DNA of 7,084 nt from an uncultured Tannerella sp. (GCA_938036405.1 CALHPT010000331.1:1-7084), one strand, 5' to 3'; positions 1 to 6,812 are shown, counted from the stretch's first letter. A program made the numbers and translations. The notes: a model not told the origin generated them from the letters alone.

Positions 1-75
1 CCTTCGGGAGATGATTCTGGTATCTCGGAGCTTCCGACGGGCCTTTCGGCAAATGATTTTTAGTCCCAACGAATA

Positions 76-795
76 ATGAAGGAGATTGATTACCCCGACA
101 TGAGGCGTGCGAACAACGGGGCGCACATTCAATTCATGAGCATGACCCTCGAACAATTAAAAGAGGAGCCAGAGGTGATGAAAAACGCCGTGATGCAACG
201 GGCTGTGGCGGCGCTACAAGCGGCTGTGGATGAGGAGTCACTCTACATGGGGCAGTCGCGCAAGAGCCTGCTGACGAAAGACATCAGGGCGACGGACAAG
301 GAGCGCGACGAGCTGCTGACGGGCCTCCGAGCCACCGTGCGCGGGCTGAAGCACATACCGGACCCGGAGATGGCACGTGCGGCCGAGGAGCTGTCGCTGC
401 TGCTGGACAGCCGGAAGGTGGCGCGCGGCATGCAGCTGGACCGCGAAACGGGGATGGTCTCCAAGCTCGTCAGCGAACTGGAGCGGAACCATATAGAGCA
501 GGTGGATCGGCTCAACATGAGGCTCTACGTGCAGGCGCTGAAGGAGTCTAACGAGCGGCTGGACGCCCTGCTGCTGAAGCGCTCGGAGGCGCTCATGGGG
601 CGTAAACCGGCGGCCATGCAGCAGGCGCGGCTGCGGACGGATGCAGCCTTCAGGCAGGTGGCCCGGGTGGCCAACGCCATGGCTGTGCTGGAGGACGAGG
701 CGGTGGTGGCGCGGTTCATCAACTTCGTCAACGAGCTGGTGCGGCGCTATCGGCAGCAGGTCTTCCCCAAACGGAAAAAGAAGGCGGAGGCGTAG
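76..795 (+). CDS. DUF6261-like helical protein of unknown function
   Basis: This 239-residue protein is soluble-looking and almost entirely helical, with no signal peptide or membrane segment. It resembles the Bacteroidetes DUF6261 family by its N-terminal pattern (ANNGAHIQF, residues 12-20, matching the family's 'N-G-H-QF' start), its length and its basic tail (LVRRYRQQVFPKRKKK, 221-236). Heptad-like stretches rich in Leu, Glu and Arg (about 95-170) suggest helical bundles or coiled coils. No catalytic motif is visible. The ATG at 76 is preferred because the family-like N-terminal block lies immediately after it; an ATG at 100 has an AAGGAG 15 bases upstream but would cut into that block. 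The gene stands alone, ending about 110 bases before the polysaccharide cassette. Its coding strand is G-rich at third positions, unlike the C-rich genes that follow. The family call is from memory of sequence patterns, and the function is unknown. Confidence 0.8.
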   Translation: MKEIDYPDMRRANNGAHIQFMSMTLEQLKEEPEVMKNAVMQRAVAALQAAVDEESLYMGQSRKSLLTKDIRATDKERDELLTGLRATVRGLKHIPDPEMARAAEELSLLLDSRKVARGMQLDRETGMVSKLVSELERNHIEQVDRLNMRLYVQALKESNERLDALLLKRSEALMGRKPAAMQQARLRTDAAFRQVARVANAMAVLEDEAVVARFINFVNELVRRYRQQVFPKRKKKAEA

Positions 796-810
796 TTTTC
801 GGGGCCGCCT

Positions 811-818
811 TACCTTTG
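811..818 (+). promoter_or_regulatory. Bacteroidetes -7 element (TAnnTTTG) for the polysaccharide cassette
   Basis: TACCTTTG is an exact match to the Bacteroidetes -7 consensus TAnnTTTG. It lies 15 bases after the DUF6261-like stop codon and 85 bases before the next ATG, implying a leader of about 80 nt. No convincing TTTG -33 box is seen at the expected distance upstream, where the sequence is the end of the preceding gene. The bases after it (CCGCG) resemble those after the element at 4374. Confidence 0.55.
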
Positions 819-903
819 CCGCGCATCCCAGACAGAGGGACGTCAGAACCGGCTGAGACGCCGCCTCACCACAAAGGGAAACAGAGAAACGAGAGAATTA
901 AGA

Positions 904-2166
904 ATGCAGGATTACATCAATAGAAGTTTTTTCGCGCTACTGGTCTTCACGCTCATTTTCGGCGTGATGTTTTACGACATTATCGACAAGCTCGGCTTTA
1001 GCTACATCGACGAGATCTGCGCGCTGCTCATCTTCGGACTCTTCAGCTACCACACGGCACAGTCGCGCACATGGGCCTTCAACCGGGGCTTCCTTTTCGT
1101 CATCGGCATCTTTGTCTTCTACTTCATTTATTCGCTCCTCATCGGCAGCAACTCCGTGCAGGGAATCGCCATGGACTTCCTGATCCAGATCAAGCCCTAC
1201 ATCGCCTTCTTCTGCATCTATTCGATACGGACGACGCTGACGAAGAACCAAAAGAGCATCCTGCGCAACCTGGTCGTCCTCTTCACGCTTTACATGATTC
1301 CCATCGGGCTGGCTGAATTCGTCTATGGTGGCCACATCATCCAGACCTTCTTCGGCCACGAATCGCGCTTAGCCACATCGGCCACCATCCTGGCTATGAT
1401 CTACCTTTATTGTAGCGACTTCACGCCGAGGGATAAGTTCGTCTATGTCTGCCTCCTGGCCGTCGGACTCTTCTCGGGTCGCTCGAAGCTGTTCGGCTTC
1501 CTGGCTCTATCGACACTGATGCTGATCTACATGAACCGCTCGTTCCGCATGCGGCTCGACCTGCGCAACACCTTCTTTTTACTCTTGGCGCTGGCAGCAA
1601 CGGCCTATGTGGCTAAGGATAAGATCGAGCTCTATTTCATCACGGGCGGCTTCGGCGGCGGACGATCGGAGGAGGATCTCTACGCCCGCATGGCGCTCTA
1701 CTACTACTCCATCCCCATCTTCCTACAATACATCCCCTTCGGCTCCGGCTTCGCCTCATACGGCACCTACGCCTCGGGCGTCTACTACTCCAAGCTCTAC
1801 AACCGCTTCGGCATGGATCACATGTATGGCCTCACAGAGTCGTCGCCCAAATTCGTTGCCGACACGTATTACCCGGCCTTGGCCCAATTCGGTTTCGTCG
1901 GCGTAGCGCTCTTTTTCTCCTTCTGGATTTATCTGGGGTCACAGGCTATGAAGGCCTATCGGGTTGGGATGAAAAAGGAGTCGGTACTCGTCTTACTGAT
2001 CATCTTCTTTTTCGCCATCGAAAGCACATCCGACGCCACCATTACGCATAACCGCGGGCTATTTATTATGATGCTCCTCGGGCTGCTGATGTCCGACATC
2101 CGAAGCGGGATGCAAGTTGCTACCGGCCCCAGCTCTCACCCCGATAACAATCGCTTGAACGGATGA
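904..2166 (+). CDS. O-antigen polymerase/ligase-like multi-pass membrane protein (Wzy/WaaL type)
   Basis: The 420-residue protein has about 11-12 hydrophobic segments, roughly at residues 8-25, 36-50, 62-81, 93-107, 119-141, 156-170, 178-190, 195-211, 222-236, 324-344, 360-373 and 385-398. A large loop (about 240-323) is presumably periplasmic. This is the topology of Wzy polymerases and WaaL-type O-antigen ligases. The loop starts with RMALYYYSIPIF followed by PFGSGFASYG (278-287), matching the usual 'R...P.G.G' pattern, and ends in TYYPALAQFGFVG (321-333), matching the 'lxxlxexGxxG' motif before the next helix. SGRSK (191-195) resembles the conserved SxSR element. It would join or transfer lipid-linked glycans in the inner membrane. 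It is first in a three-gene unit and overlaps the next gene by 4 bases. Polymerase and ligase cannot be told apart from sequence alone. The start is preceded by an A-rich stretch typical of the phylum. Confidence 0.82.
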   Translation: MQDYINRSFFALLVFTLIFGVMFYDIIDKLGFSYIDEICALLIFGLFSYHTAQSRTWAFNRGFLFVIGIFVFYFIYSLLIGSNSVQGIAMDFLIQIKPYIAFFCIYSIRTTLTKNQKSILRNLVVLFTLYMIPIGLAEFVYGGHIIQTFFGHESRLATSATILAMIYLYCSDFTPRDKFVYVCLLAVGLFSGRSKLFGFLALSTLMLIYMNRSFRMRLDLRNTFFLLLALAATAYVAKDKIELYFITGGFGGGRSEEDLYARMALYYYSIPIFLQYIPFGSGFASYGTYASGVYYSKLYNRFGMDHMYGLTESSPKFVADTYYPALAQFGFVGVALFFSFWIYLGSQAMKAYRVGMKKESVLVLLIIFFFAIESTSDATITHNRGLFIMMLLGLLMSDIRSGMQVATGPSSHPDNNRLNG

Positions 2167-3413
2167 AGGTGCTCTTGATCGACGTCTACAATTACAACCA
2201 TGGCGGCGCCGAGACGGTCTGCTTCAACACCGGGCGACAACTCCAGCAGCACGGCCACGACGTGGTCTATTTCTGCCTCAAATGGAAGCGCAACCTCCCC
2301 TCCCCCTTCGAACGCTATTTCCCGGAATCGAAAGAGACGCGCCGCGGAGTGTTCCGCCAAGTCAAGAACCTCGTCAATTACTTCTACCACTTCGAGGCGG
2401 CCGACAAGCTCGACCAACTGCTGCGCGACGAGCGCCCCGACATCGCCCACATCCACCTCATCTGGGGACAGATCACAGCGTCCATCCTGCCTGTCTTGCG
2501 ACGCCACGGCGTGCCCGCCGTGCTGACTGCACACGACTTCCGTGTCGTCTGCCCCGCCTACGTCTTTCGCGACGGCCGCGGACAGATCTGCGAGCGTTGC
2601 CAGGGCCGGCATTTCTACAAATGCTTCCTGCATAAGTGCGCAAAAAACAACTGGATCATGAGCGGCGTGATGGCCGCCGAGCAGTATTTCCGCAACGCCT
2701 TTTTCAACCCCTCGAAGCTGATCGACGGCTTCATCTACGTCAGCCAATTCACGAAGAAGAAACACGATACCTACATGTCTGCACTGCGCGAAAAGCCGAA
2801 CATAGTGCTCTACAACAGTGCGCCGGAGATCGCCTCCGCGCCGTGTCAGAAGCAGGGTGAGCCGTATTTCCTATTCATGGGCCGACTGTCCAGCGAGAAG
2901 GGCATCCGTACGTTAGTGGAGGCTATGAATGGCCTGCCGAACCTTCGGCTGAAGGTGGCCGGCACGGGTCCGCAGGAGGCCGAGCTAAAGCGTTACGCAG
3001 CGGAGCACGGGCTGAGCAACGTAGAGTTTTGCGGCTACCAAACGGGCGAGCCACTGGCCACATTGGTACGGAATGCGCGCTTCATCGTCGTGCCGTCGGA
3101 GTGCTACGAGAACAACCCGATGAGCATCATCGAGGCTTACGCCATCGGCACACCTGTCATCGGTGCCCACATCGGCGGCATCCCCGAGATCGTACCCGAG
3201 GGCGTCACCGGATTCCGCTTCGAAAGTCGTAACGCCGACGATCTCCGCGTGAAGTTGGCCGCTGCCGCACAGCTCTCTGCCAACGAATATGCCGCCATGC
3301 AACACGCTGCACTCGCCTTCGCCCGCGAGCACTTCAACACGGAGAATTACTACCCGCGGCTGATCGCGTTTTACAACCGCTGCATAACCAATCCATCGCC
3401 CCACCGCCCATGA
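2163..3413 (+). CDS. Glycosyltransferase family 4 (GT-B fold) with a cysteine cluster
   Basis: This 416-residue protein has the full two-domain GT-B layout. The N-terminal acceptor domain opens with MKVLLIDVYNYNHGGAE, whose Gly-Gly (14-15) is the usual GT4 nucleotide-sugar loop, and has HDFR at 124-127. The C-terminal donor domain (about 234-405) contains FMGRLSSEKG (238-247) with the phosphate-contacting Arg241 and Lys246, VAGTGP (265-270), and the hallmark E-x7-E at Glu316 and Glu324, followed by GTPVIGAHIGGIPEIV. Four cysteines at 143, 146, 154 and 159 (C-x2-C-x7-C-x4-C) form a possible metal-binding cluster in the N domain. The protein has no membrane span and would act at the cytoplasmic face, adding a sugar to a lipid-linked glycan. 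The start overlaps the polymerase stop (ATGA), so translation is probably coupled. The family is certain; donor and acceptor cannot be predicted. Confidence 0.92.
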   Translation: MKVLLIDVYNYNHGGAETVCFNTGRQLQQHGHDVVYFCLKWKRNLPSPFERYFPESKETRRGVFRQVKNLVNYFYHFEAADKLDQLLRDERPDIAHIHLIWGQITASILPVLRRHGVPAVLTAHDFRVVCPAYVFRDGRGQICERCQGRHFYKCFLHKCAKNNWIMSGVMAAEQYFRNAFFNPSKLIDGFIYVSQFTKKKHDTYMSALREKPNIVLYNSAPEIASAPCQKQGEPYFLFMGRLSSEKGIRTLVEAMNGLPNLRLKVAGTGPQEAELKRYAAEHGLSNVEFCGYQTGEPLATLVRNARFIVVPSECYENNPMSIIEAYAIGTPVIGAHIGGIPEIVPEGVTGFRFESRNADDLRVKLAAAAQLSANEYAAMQHAALAFAREHFNTENYYPRLIAFYNRCITNPSPHRP

Positions 3414-4204
3414 GAGCTATCGACATCCACGAATGCCACCGCTTGCTGCTCGACATGGCCGCCATCCTCGACCGCGTCTGCCGAGAGAACGCCATCCCTT
3501 ACTACATGCTCGGCGGCACCATGCTCGGCGCTGTCCGTCACGGCGGATTTATCCCCTGGGACGACGACATGGATTTCGGTATCCCCCGCGACCACTTCGA
3601 CCGCCTCACCCACCTGCTCACCGACGCCCTACGCGGCACACCCTACCGACTGCACACCTACCACAACTCGCCCAACAAGATCAACTACCTGAAGGTGGTC
3701 GATACGCGCACCTGCATCCGCGGTGCATGGGAGACGACCGACACGGGCGTCAACATCGACCTCTTCCCGCTCGACCGCGGCCCACGGCCGGGGTGCCTCA
3801 CCCGTCCCTTTGCCGCCTACGTCTACCTCCTGCTCTTCGTCAAGGACTACAAGCAGCTCGACGCCTCGCCCCGACGCGGCCTGAAGCGCCTCATCGCCGA
3901 CACCCTGAAGCGCCTCCCCTTCCGCACAGACACACTGATCGCGCATATCGACCGCTGCATCCTGCGCCACAGCACCGAAGGCCGCGAGCGTTGCATCAAC
4001 TATTTCGGCCATTGGCGGGCGCGGGAGATCTTCCCCGCCGACGTCTTCGGTGCGCCGGTGGACTACGCCTTCGAGGGTATGACGCTGAGTGGCGTCGCCC
4101 ATCCCGACGCTTACCTCGCCCAGCTCTACGGCGACTATATGCAGCTGCCTCCGCCCGAGAAACGTGTGGCGCACACGGACACGATCTTCTGGGCGAGCGT
4201 CTGA
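3410..4204 (+). CDS. LicD-family phosphotransferase (glycan phospho-decoration)
   Basis: The 264-residue protein is a full-length LicD-family enzyme of the nucleotidyltransferase fold. The signature block at residues 34-60 (LGGTMLGAVRHGGFIPWDDD, then MDFGIPR) contains the Gly-Gly and the Asp cluster (51-53 and 55) that bind metal and nucleotide. IDLFPLD (116-122) and the C-terminal YGDYMQLPPPEKR (240-252) are the other usual LicD blocks. Characterised LicD proteins transfer phosphocholine from CDP-choline to surface glycans; other members move other phospho-groups, so the substituent here is open. There is no signal peptide; it is cytoplasmic or membrane-associated. It starts inside the stop codon of the glycosyltransferase (ATGA) and ends the cassette. 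A palindromic repeat begins at the base after its stop codon. Codon third positions are very C-rich. No choline uptake, kinase or cytidylyltransferase gene is in the window. Confidence 0.92.
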   Translation: MRAIDIHECHRLLLDMAAILDRVCRENAIPYYMLGGTMLGAVRHGGFIPWDDDMDFGIPRDHFDRLTHLLTDALRGTPYRLHTYHNSPNKINYLKVVDTRTCIRGAWETTDTGVNIDLFPLDRGPRPGCLTRPFAAYVYLLLFVKDYKQLDASPRRGLKRLIADTLKRLPFRTDTLIAHIDRCILRHSTEGRERCINYFGHWRAREIFPADVFGAPVDYAFEGMTLSGVAHPDAYLAQLYGDYMQLPPPEKRVAHTDTIFWASV

Positions 4205-4327
4205 GGGCATCTGCGGACGGCCCCTGCGGGGGCAGCGGGCGTCTACGGACGCCGGCGGGCGTCTGCGGACGCCGGCGAAGTTGGCCGGGTACAGGAAGGG
4301 TGACTAAAGACTAAGGCCGGGTACATG
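4205..4327 (+). repeat. Modular palindromic repeat, copy 1 (A-B-B-C-C')
   Basis: The element starts directly after the licD-like stop codon. Module A (4205-4236) contains a 5-bp hairpin GCCCC-TGCG-GGGGC at 4220-4233. Module B occurs twice in tandem (4237-4256 and 4257-4276; 20 bases each, GGGCGTCTRCGGACGCCGGC, one difference), each forming a 6-bp GGCGTC/GACGCC stem with loop TACG or TGCG. Module C (4277-4295) ends in GCCGGGTACAGG, and a partial second C, GCCGGGTACATG, sits at 4316-4327. The same A-B-C order recurs at 6823-6900. No T-tract follows the stems, so this is not a classical intrinsic terminator, but it will be transcribed if the cassette mRNA runs past its stop. It is comparable in style to REP/BIME elements; the family is not one I can name. 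Confidence 0.8.
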
Positions 4328-4373
4328 CGAGTTGTCTCCATAGGTGCCTGGCTTCGTTTTTATATGGAGCCTC

Positions 4374-4381
4374 TACCTTTA
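4374..4381 (+). promoter_or_regulatory. Probable -7 promoter element for the DUF6377-type gene
   Basis: TACCTTTA matches the Bacteroidetes -7 consensus TAnnTTTG at all but the last base. A TTCG at 4353-4356, 17 bases upstream, could serve as a weak -33 box. It gives a leader of about 45 nt before the ATG at 4430 and is followed by CCGCG, as is the element at 811. Confidence 0.45.
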
Positions 4382-4415
4382 CCGCGAAAATCAGAGCCAT
4401 AGATCAGAGATAGAG

Positions 4416-4420
4416 AGGAG
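4416..4420 (+). promoter_or_regulatory. Strong Shine-Dalgarno for the DUF6377-type gene
   Basis: AGGAG lies 9 bases before the ATG at 4430. It is unusually good for a phylum that mostly uses A-rich leaders, and it supports this start codon. Confidence 0.6.
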
Positions 4421-4429
4421 AAGAGATCC

Positions 4430-6055
4430 ATGCAAAGGGATTTACGCATCTGTTTATACATCATCATCGGGGTGTGTTGCGCCGGCGGTCTGAGGGCCGA
4501 CAGTCGCGACGCGCTCCGTGCGCTGGACGAGGCGATCCGACGTCGGCCGACCTTCCGCGCGGAAAAGGAACGCACGATCGACAGCCTACGGCGCCGATTC
4601 GACGCTGCCACGTCCGACGCCGCACGCTTCGCGCTCTGTAGCCGACTCTACGAGGCTTATGTGGCCTATCAGACGGACTCCGCCCTGACGTGTATCCGTG
4701 AAAAAGAACGCCTCCTCACGCACCTCGCCGACCCACGGTTCCGCATCGACGCCCGACTTAACCGCGCCGGCGCACTCACCATCGCGGGCATGTATAAGGA
4801 AGCGCTGGAGGTGCTCGAGCAGATCCCGCGCGGCGACATCCCGGCCGACCTCGTCCAGGGCTACTACCACCACTTCCGCACCCTCTACGGCCACATGGCC
4901 GGCTACGCCCTGACCGACAACGAGCGCCGCGCCTACCTCCGTGAGGCCGATCATTACCGCGACTCGCTCCTCGCCGTCATCCCCGCGGCAGACATCAACC
5001 ACCGCATCATCCGCGCCGACCAGTGCATCGCCCACGGAGAGTCGGCCGAGGCCGTGCGACTGCTGGCGCCCGTGGCCGACACGTGCAGCAACCCCGCCGT
5101 GATGCGTTTCCTGGCCTACACCCTGGCCGACGCCTACGGGCGGATGGGCGACCGCGAGCGGCAGAAGCGTTACCTGGCCCGATCGGCCGAGGCCGACCTC
5201 CGACTCGCCGTCCGCGAATACATCTCGCTGCGCCAACTGGCCTTCCTGCTCTACGAGGACGGCGACATCGATCGCGCCTACGACTACATGAAGTGCGCCT
5301 TGGAGGACGCCGGCGCCTGCAACGCCCGGGCACGCATCGTGGAGGCGGCCGAGATCTTCCCCGTCATCGACCGCGCCTACCGCATCCGTAGCGACCGCAA
5401 GCAGCGCACCATCATGCTGCTGCTCGTCGGCACGGCGCTGCTGACGGTGAGCCTTGTCCTCACCCTGCTGCATGTCCGCCGACAGATGCGACGCCTCCGC
5501 GAGGCCCGCCGCGCCCTCTCCGACGCCAACGACCGCCTACTGGCCACCAACGACGCCCTGCAAGCCGTCAACCGCACCCTCCGCGAGGCCAACGCCATCA
5601 AGGAGGAATACATCGCGCAGTACATCAACCGCTGCTCCATCTACATCGACAAGCTCGACAACTACCGCCGCCGACTGATGAAGCTCGCCACCAACGGCCG
5701 GACGGACGAGCTGCTGCGCCTGGTCCGCTCCACGGAGCTGATCGCCGACGAGCGTCGCGAATTCTACGCCGAGTTCGACCGCACCTTCCTCGGCCTCTTC
5801 CCCCGCTTCGTGGACGACTTCAACGCCCTGCTCAACCCCGCCGACCGCATCACCCCGCGGCCCGGCGAAGGGCTCACCACCGAGCTGCGCATCTTCGCCC
5901 TGATCCGAATCGGCATCACGGACAGCACACGCATCGCCGACTTCCTCGGCTACTCCGTGACCACCATCTACAACTACCGCAGCAAGGCCCGCGCCAAGTA
6001 TGCCGGCGACCGCGACGCCTTCGAAGCCGCCGTCATGGCCCTCGAGGGGCAATAA
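4430..6055 (+). CDS. Membrane-anchored helical-repeat sensor/regulator with C-terminal HTH (DUF6377 type)
   Basis: The 541-residue protein has a clear order of parts. Residues 1-23 look like a signal peptide (hydrophobic ICLYIIIGVCCAGG, cleavage plausible after LRA). Residues about 25-320 are helical pairs of TPR type, for example MYKEALEVLEQIP (121-133), GESAEAVRLLAPV (203-215), AYGRMGDRERQKRYLARSAE (235-254) and GDIDRAYDYMKCAL (278-291). A single membrane helix follows at about 326-348, then a charged coiled coil (349-395). The cytoplasmic end (about 396-530) has the DUF6377 pattern: EFYAEFDRTFLGLFPRFVDD, then LTTELRIFALIRIGI (482-496) and a helix-turn-helix-like IADFLGYSVTTIYNYRSKAR (502-521). 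This suggests a periplasmic sensor joined directly to a DNA-binding region, without kinase or receiver domains. The signal and target genes are unknown. It lies after the polysaccharide cassette but has its own promoter, and converges on a lipoprotein gene. Family assignment is from recalled patterns. Confidence 0.85.
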   Translation: MQRDLRICLYIIIGVCCAGGLRADSRDALRALDEAIRRRPTFRAEKERTIDSLRRRFDAATSDAARFALCSRLYEAYVAYQTDSALTCIREKERLLTHLADPRFRIDARLNRAGALTIAGMYKEALEVLEQIPRGDIPADLVQGYYHHFRTLYGHMAGYALTDNERRAYLREADHYRDSLLAVIPAADINHRIIRADQCIAHGESAEAVRLLAPVADTCSNPAVMRFLAYTLADAYGRMGDRERQKRYLARSAEADLRLAVREYISLRQLAFLLYEDGDIDRAYDYMKCALEDAGACNARARIVEAAEIFPVIDRAYRIRSDRKQRTIMLLLVGTALLTVSLVLTLLHVRRQMRRLREARRALSDANDRLLATNDALQAVNRTLREANAIKEEYIAQYINRCSIYIDKLDNYRRRLMKLATNGRTDELLRLVRSTELIADERREFYAEFDRTFLGLFPRFVDDFNALLNPADRITPRPGEGLTTELRIFALIRIGITDSTRIADFLGYSVTTIYNYRSKARAKYAGDRDAFEAAVMALEGQ

Positions 6056-6079
6056 TCCTTCGGGGGGGGCAGACAAATG

Positions 6080-6133
6080 AGAGAGGCGCCGGGGGGGCGG
6101 ACCACTGCTGGGTCTCCCTCCCGACGCCTCTCT
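6080..6133. terminator. Bidirectional intrinsic-type terminator between convergent genes
   Basis: A 9-bp perfect stem, AGAGAGGCG at 6080-6088 with CGCCTCTCT at 6125-6133, encloses a 36-base loop. G-rich 6091-6100 can pair further with CTCCCTCCC (6114-6122), and ACC/GGT close to the apex. On the plus strand it is followed by a moderately T-rich stretch (TTGGTCTTATACCTCTT). Read from the minus strand it is followed by CATTTGTCTG. It sits 24 bases after the DUF6377-type stop and 30 bases beyond the lipoprotein stop, the position expected for a shared terminator. The weak U-tracts are the main doubt. Confidence 0.6.
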
Positions 6134-6163
6134 TGGTCTTATACCTCTTATCGGTGGCAGCGC

Positions 6164-6745
6164 TTAGCGCTTGATATCGAAGATGTCATCGGTGATGAAG
6201 ATCTTCTTCTGAAGATCAAAGATCAGCGAGTCGTTCAGCCAAATGCTCCGCTGACTGATCCTGTTCTCCTTGCGGATAAATGCCACCTTGAACACGTCGC
6301 GATGGCCATCGCCCCACTCGACGATGGTTGTCGTCACCTCCTCTTTCGACTCGATGTTGAAGAAAAGCCTCAGGGAATAGTAGCGCTCACCGGCGCCTTC
6401 GGGGGCGTGCACGAGGTAGCCTCTGGCCGCGGTCAGATTGCCGCGGTAGAAGAGCTTCTCCTTCCCGTCGATCACATAGTAGACCTTGATCTTGGACAGA
6501 TCGACGGCCCCGGGCGAGGCGGGGTTCAGGCGGTCGTTCCCCTGCATGTCCAAGAGTCGCAGATCCAAGTGGGCCGTTATGATAATGCCTCTTAGGGGCA
6601 GATCGCTCGGGGATCCACCTTGATTCGGGTTGTTCGCCTTGGTAGTCTGAGGCTCCTTCGGCGTGACGACATCCTCGCTGCCGCCGCCTTTCGTGCAGGC
6701 CGCCATCAGCAGGGGGAACAGTAAAAGCGTAAGTAACTTCTTCAT
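6164..6745 (-). CDS. Small lipoprotein of unknown function
   Basis: The 193-residue product starts with a lipoprotein signal peptide: MKKLLTLLLFPLLMAAC, with lipobox LMAAC and the modified Cys at 17. A low-complexity polar linker (18-50, rich in G, S, T, P and N) follows, then a compact, probably beta-rich domain (52-193). Recognisable blocks are DLRLLD (61-66), LNPASPGA (73-80), IKVYYVIDGKEK (86-97), YSLRLFFN (123-130), VEWGDG (142-147) and a Trp-containing IWLND (168-172). I recall similar short lipoproteins in other Bacteroidetes, but no characterised member, so no function is claimed. It is exported to the periplasm or outer membrane. No clear acidic surface-export signal follows the Cys: the next residues are TKGGGSED. 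The gene is alone on its strand here, with a TAACTTTG promoter element 68 bases upstream. The stop codon lies inside the palindromic AGCGCTTAGCGCT. Confidence 0.85.
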   Translation of the reverse strand: MKKLLTLLLFPLLMAACTKGGGSEDVVTPKEPQTTKANNPNQGGSPSDLPLRGIIITAHLDLRLLDMQGNDRLNPASPGAVDLSKIKVYYVIDGKEKLFYRGNLTAARGYLVHAPEGAGERYYSLRLFFNIESKEEVTTTIVEWGDGHRDVFKVAFIRKENRISQRSIWLNDSLIFDLQKKIFITDDIFDIKR

Positions 6746-6785
6746 GACTCTCTCTTGTTTCTTGATGTGAATAATACGATAGTGT

Positions 6786-6807
6786 GTGACCCGCCCTTAG
6801 GAGTCAC
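6786..6807 (-). promoter_or_regulatory. Inverted repeat at the predicted 5' end of the lipoprotein leader
   Basis: GTGAC (6786-6790) and GTCAC (6803-6807) form a 5-bp stem around a 12-base loop. If transcription starts about 6 bases after the minus-strand TAACTTTG element, this hairpin is the first structure in the leader. It could stabilise the mRNA or be an operator dyad. The stem is short, so chance is possible. Confidence 0.35.
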
Positions 6808-6812
6808 GGTGG

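Noticed and set aside
100..795. Alternative start at the ATG at 100, with AAGGAG upstream
   Set aside because: The 15-base spacing is too long, and the family-like N-terminal residues encoded from 76 would be lost.
4205..4276. Classical Rho-independent terminator after the LicD gene
   Set aside because: The stems are strong but no T-tract follows any of them; it is better described as a repeat element that may still affect the mRNA 3' end.
3433..4314. Open frame of 293 codons overlapping the LicD gene
   Set aside because: It is a different-frame shadow: the product is Arg/Pro/His-rich, low in complexity, and overlaps a protein with clear LicD motifs in the frame at 3410.
4586..5473. Minus-strand open frame of 295 codons
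   Set aside because: It is antisense to the DUF6377-type gene; its Val/Gly/Ala/Glu-rich product is typical of antisense frames in GC-rich C-ending-codon genes.
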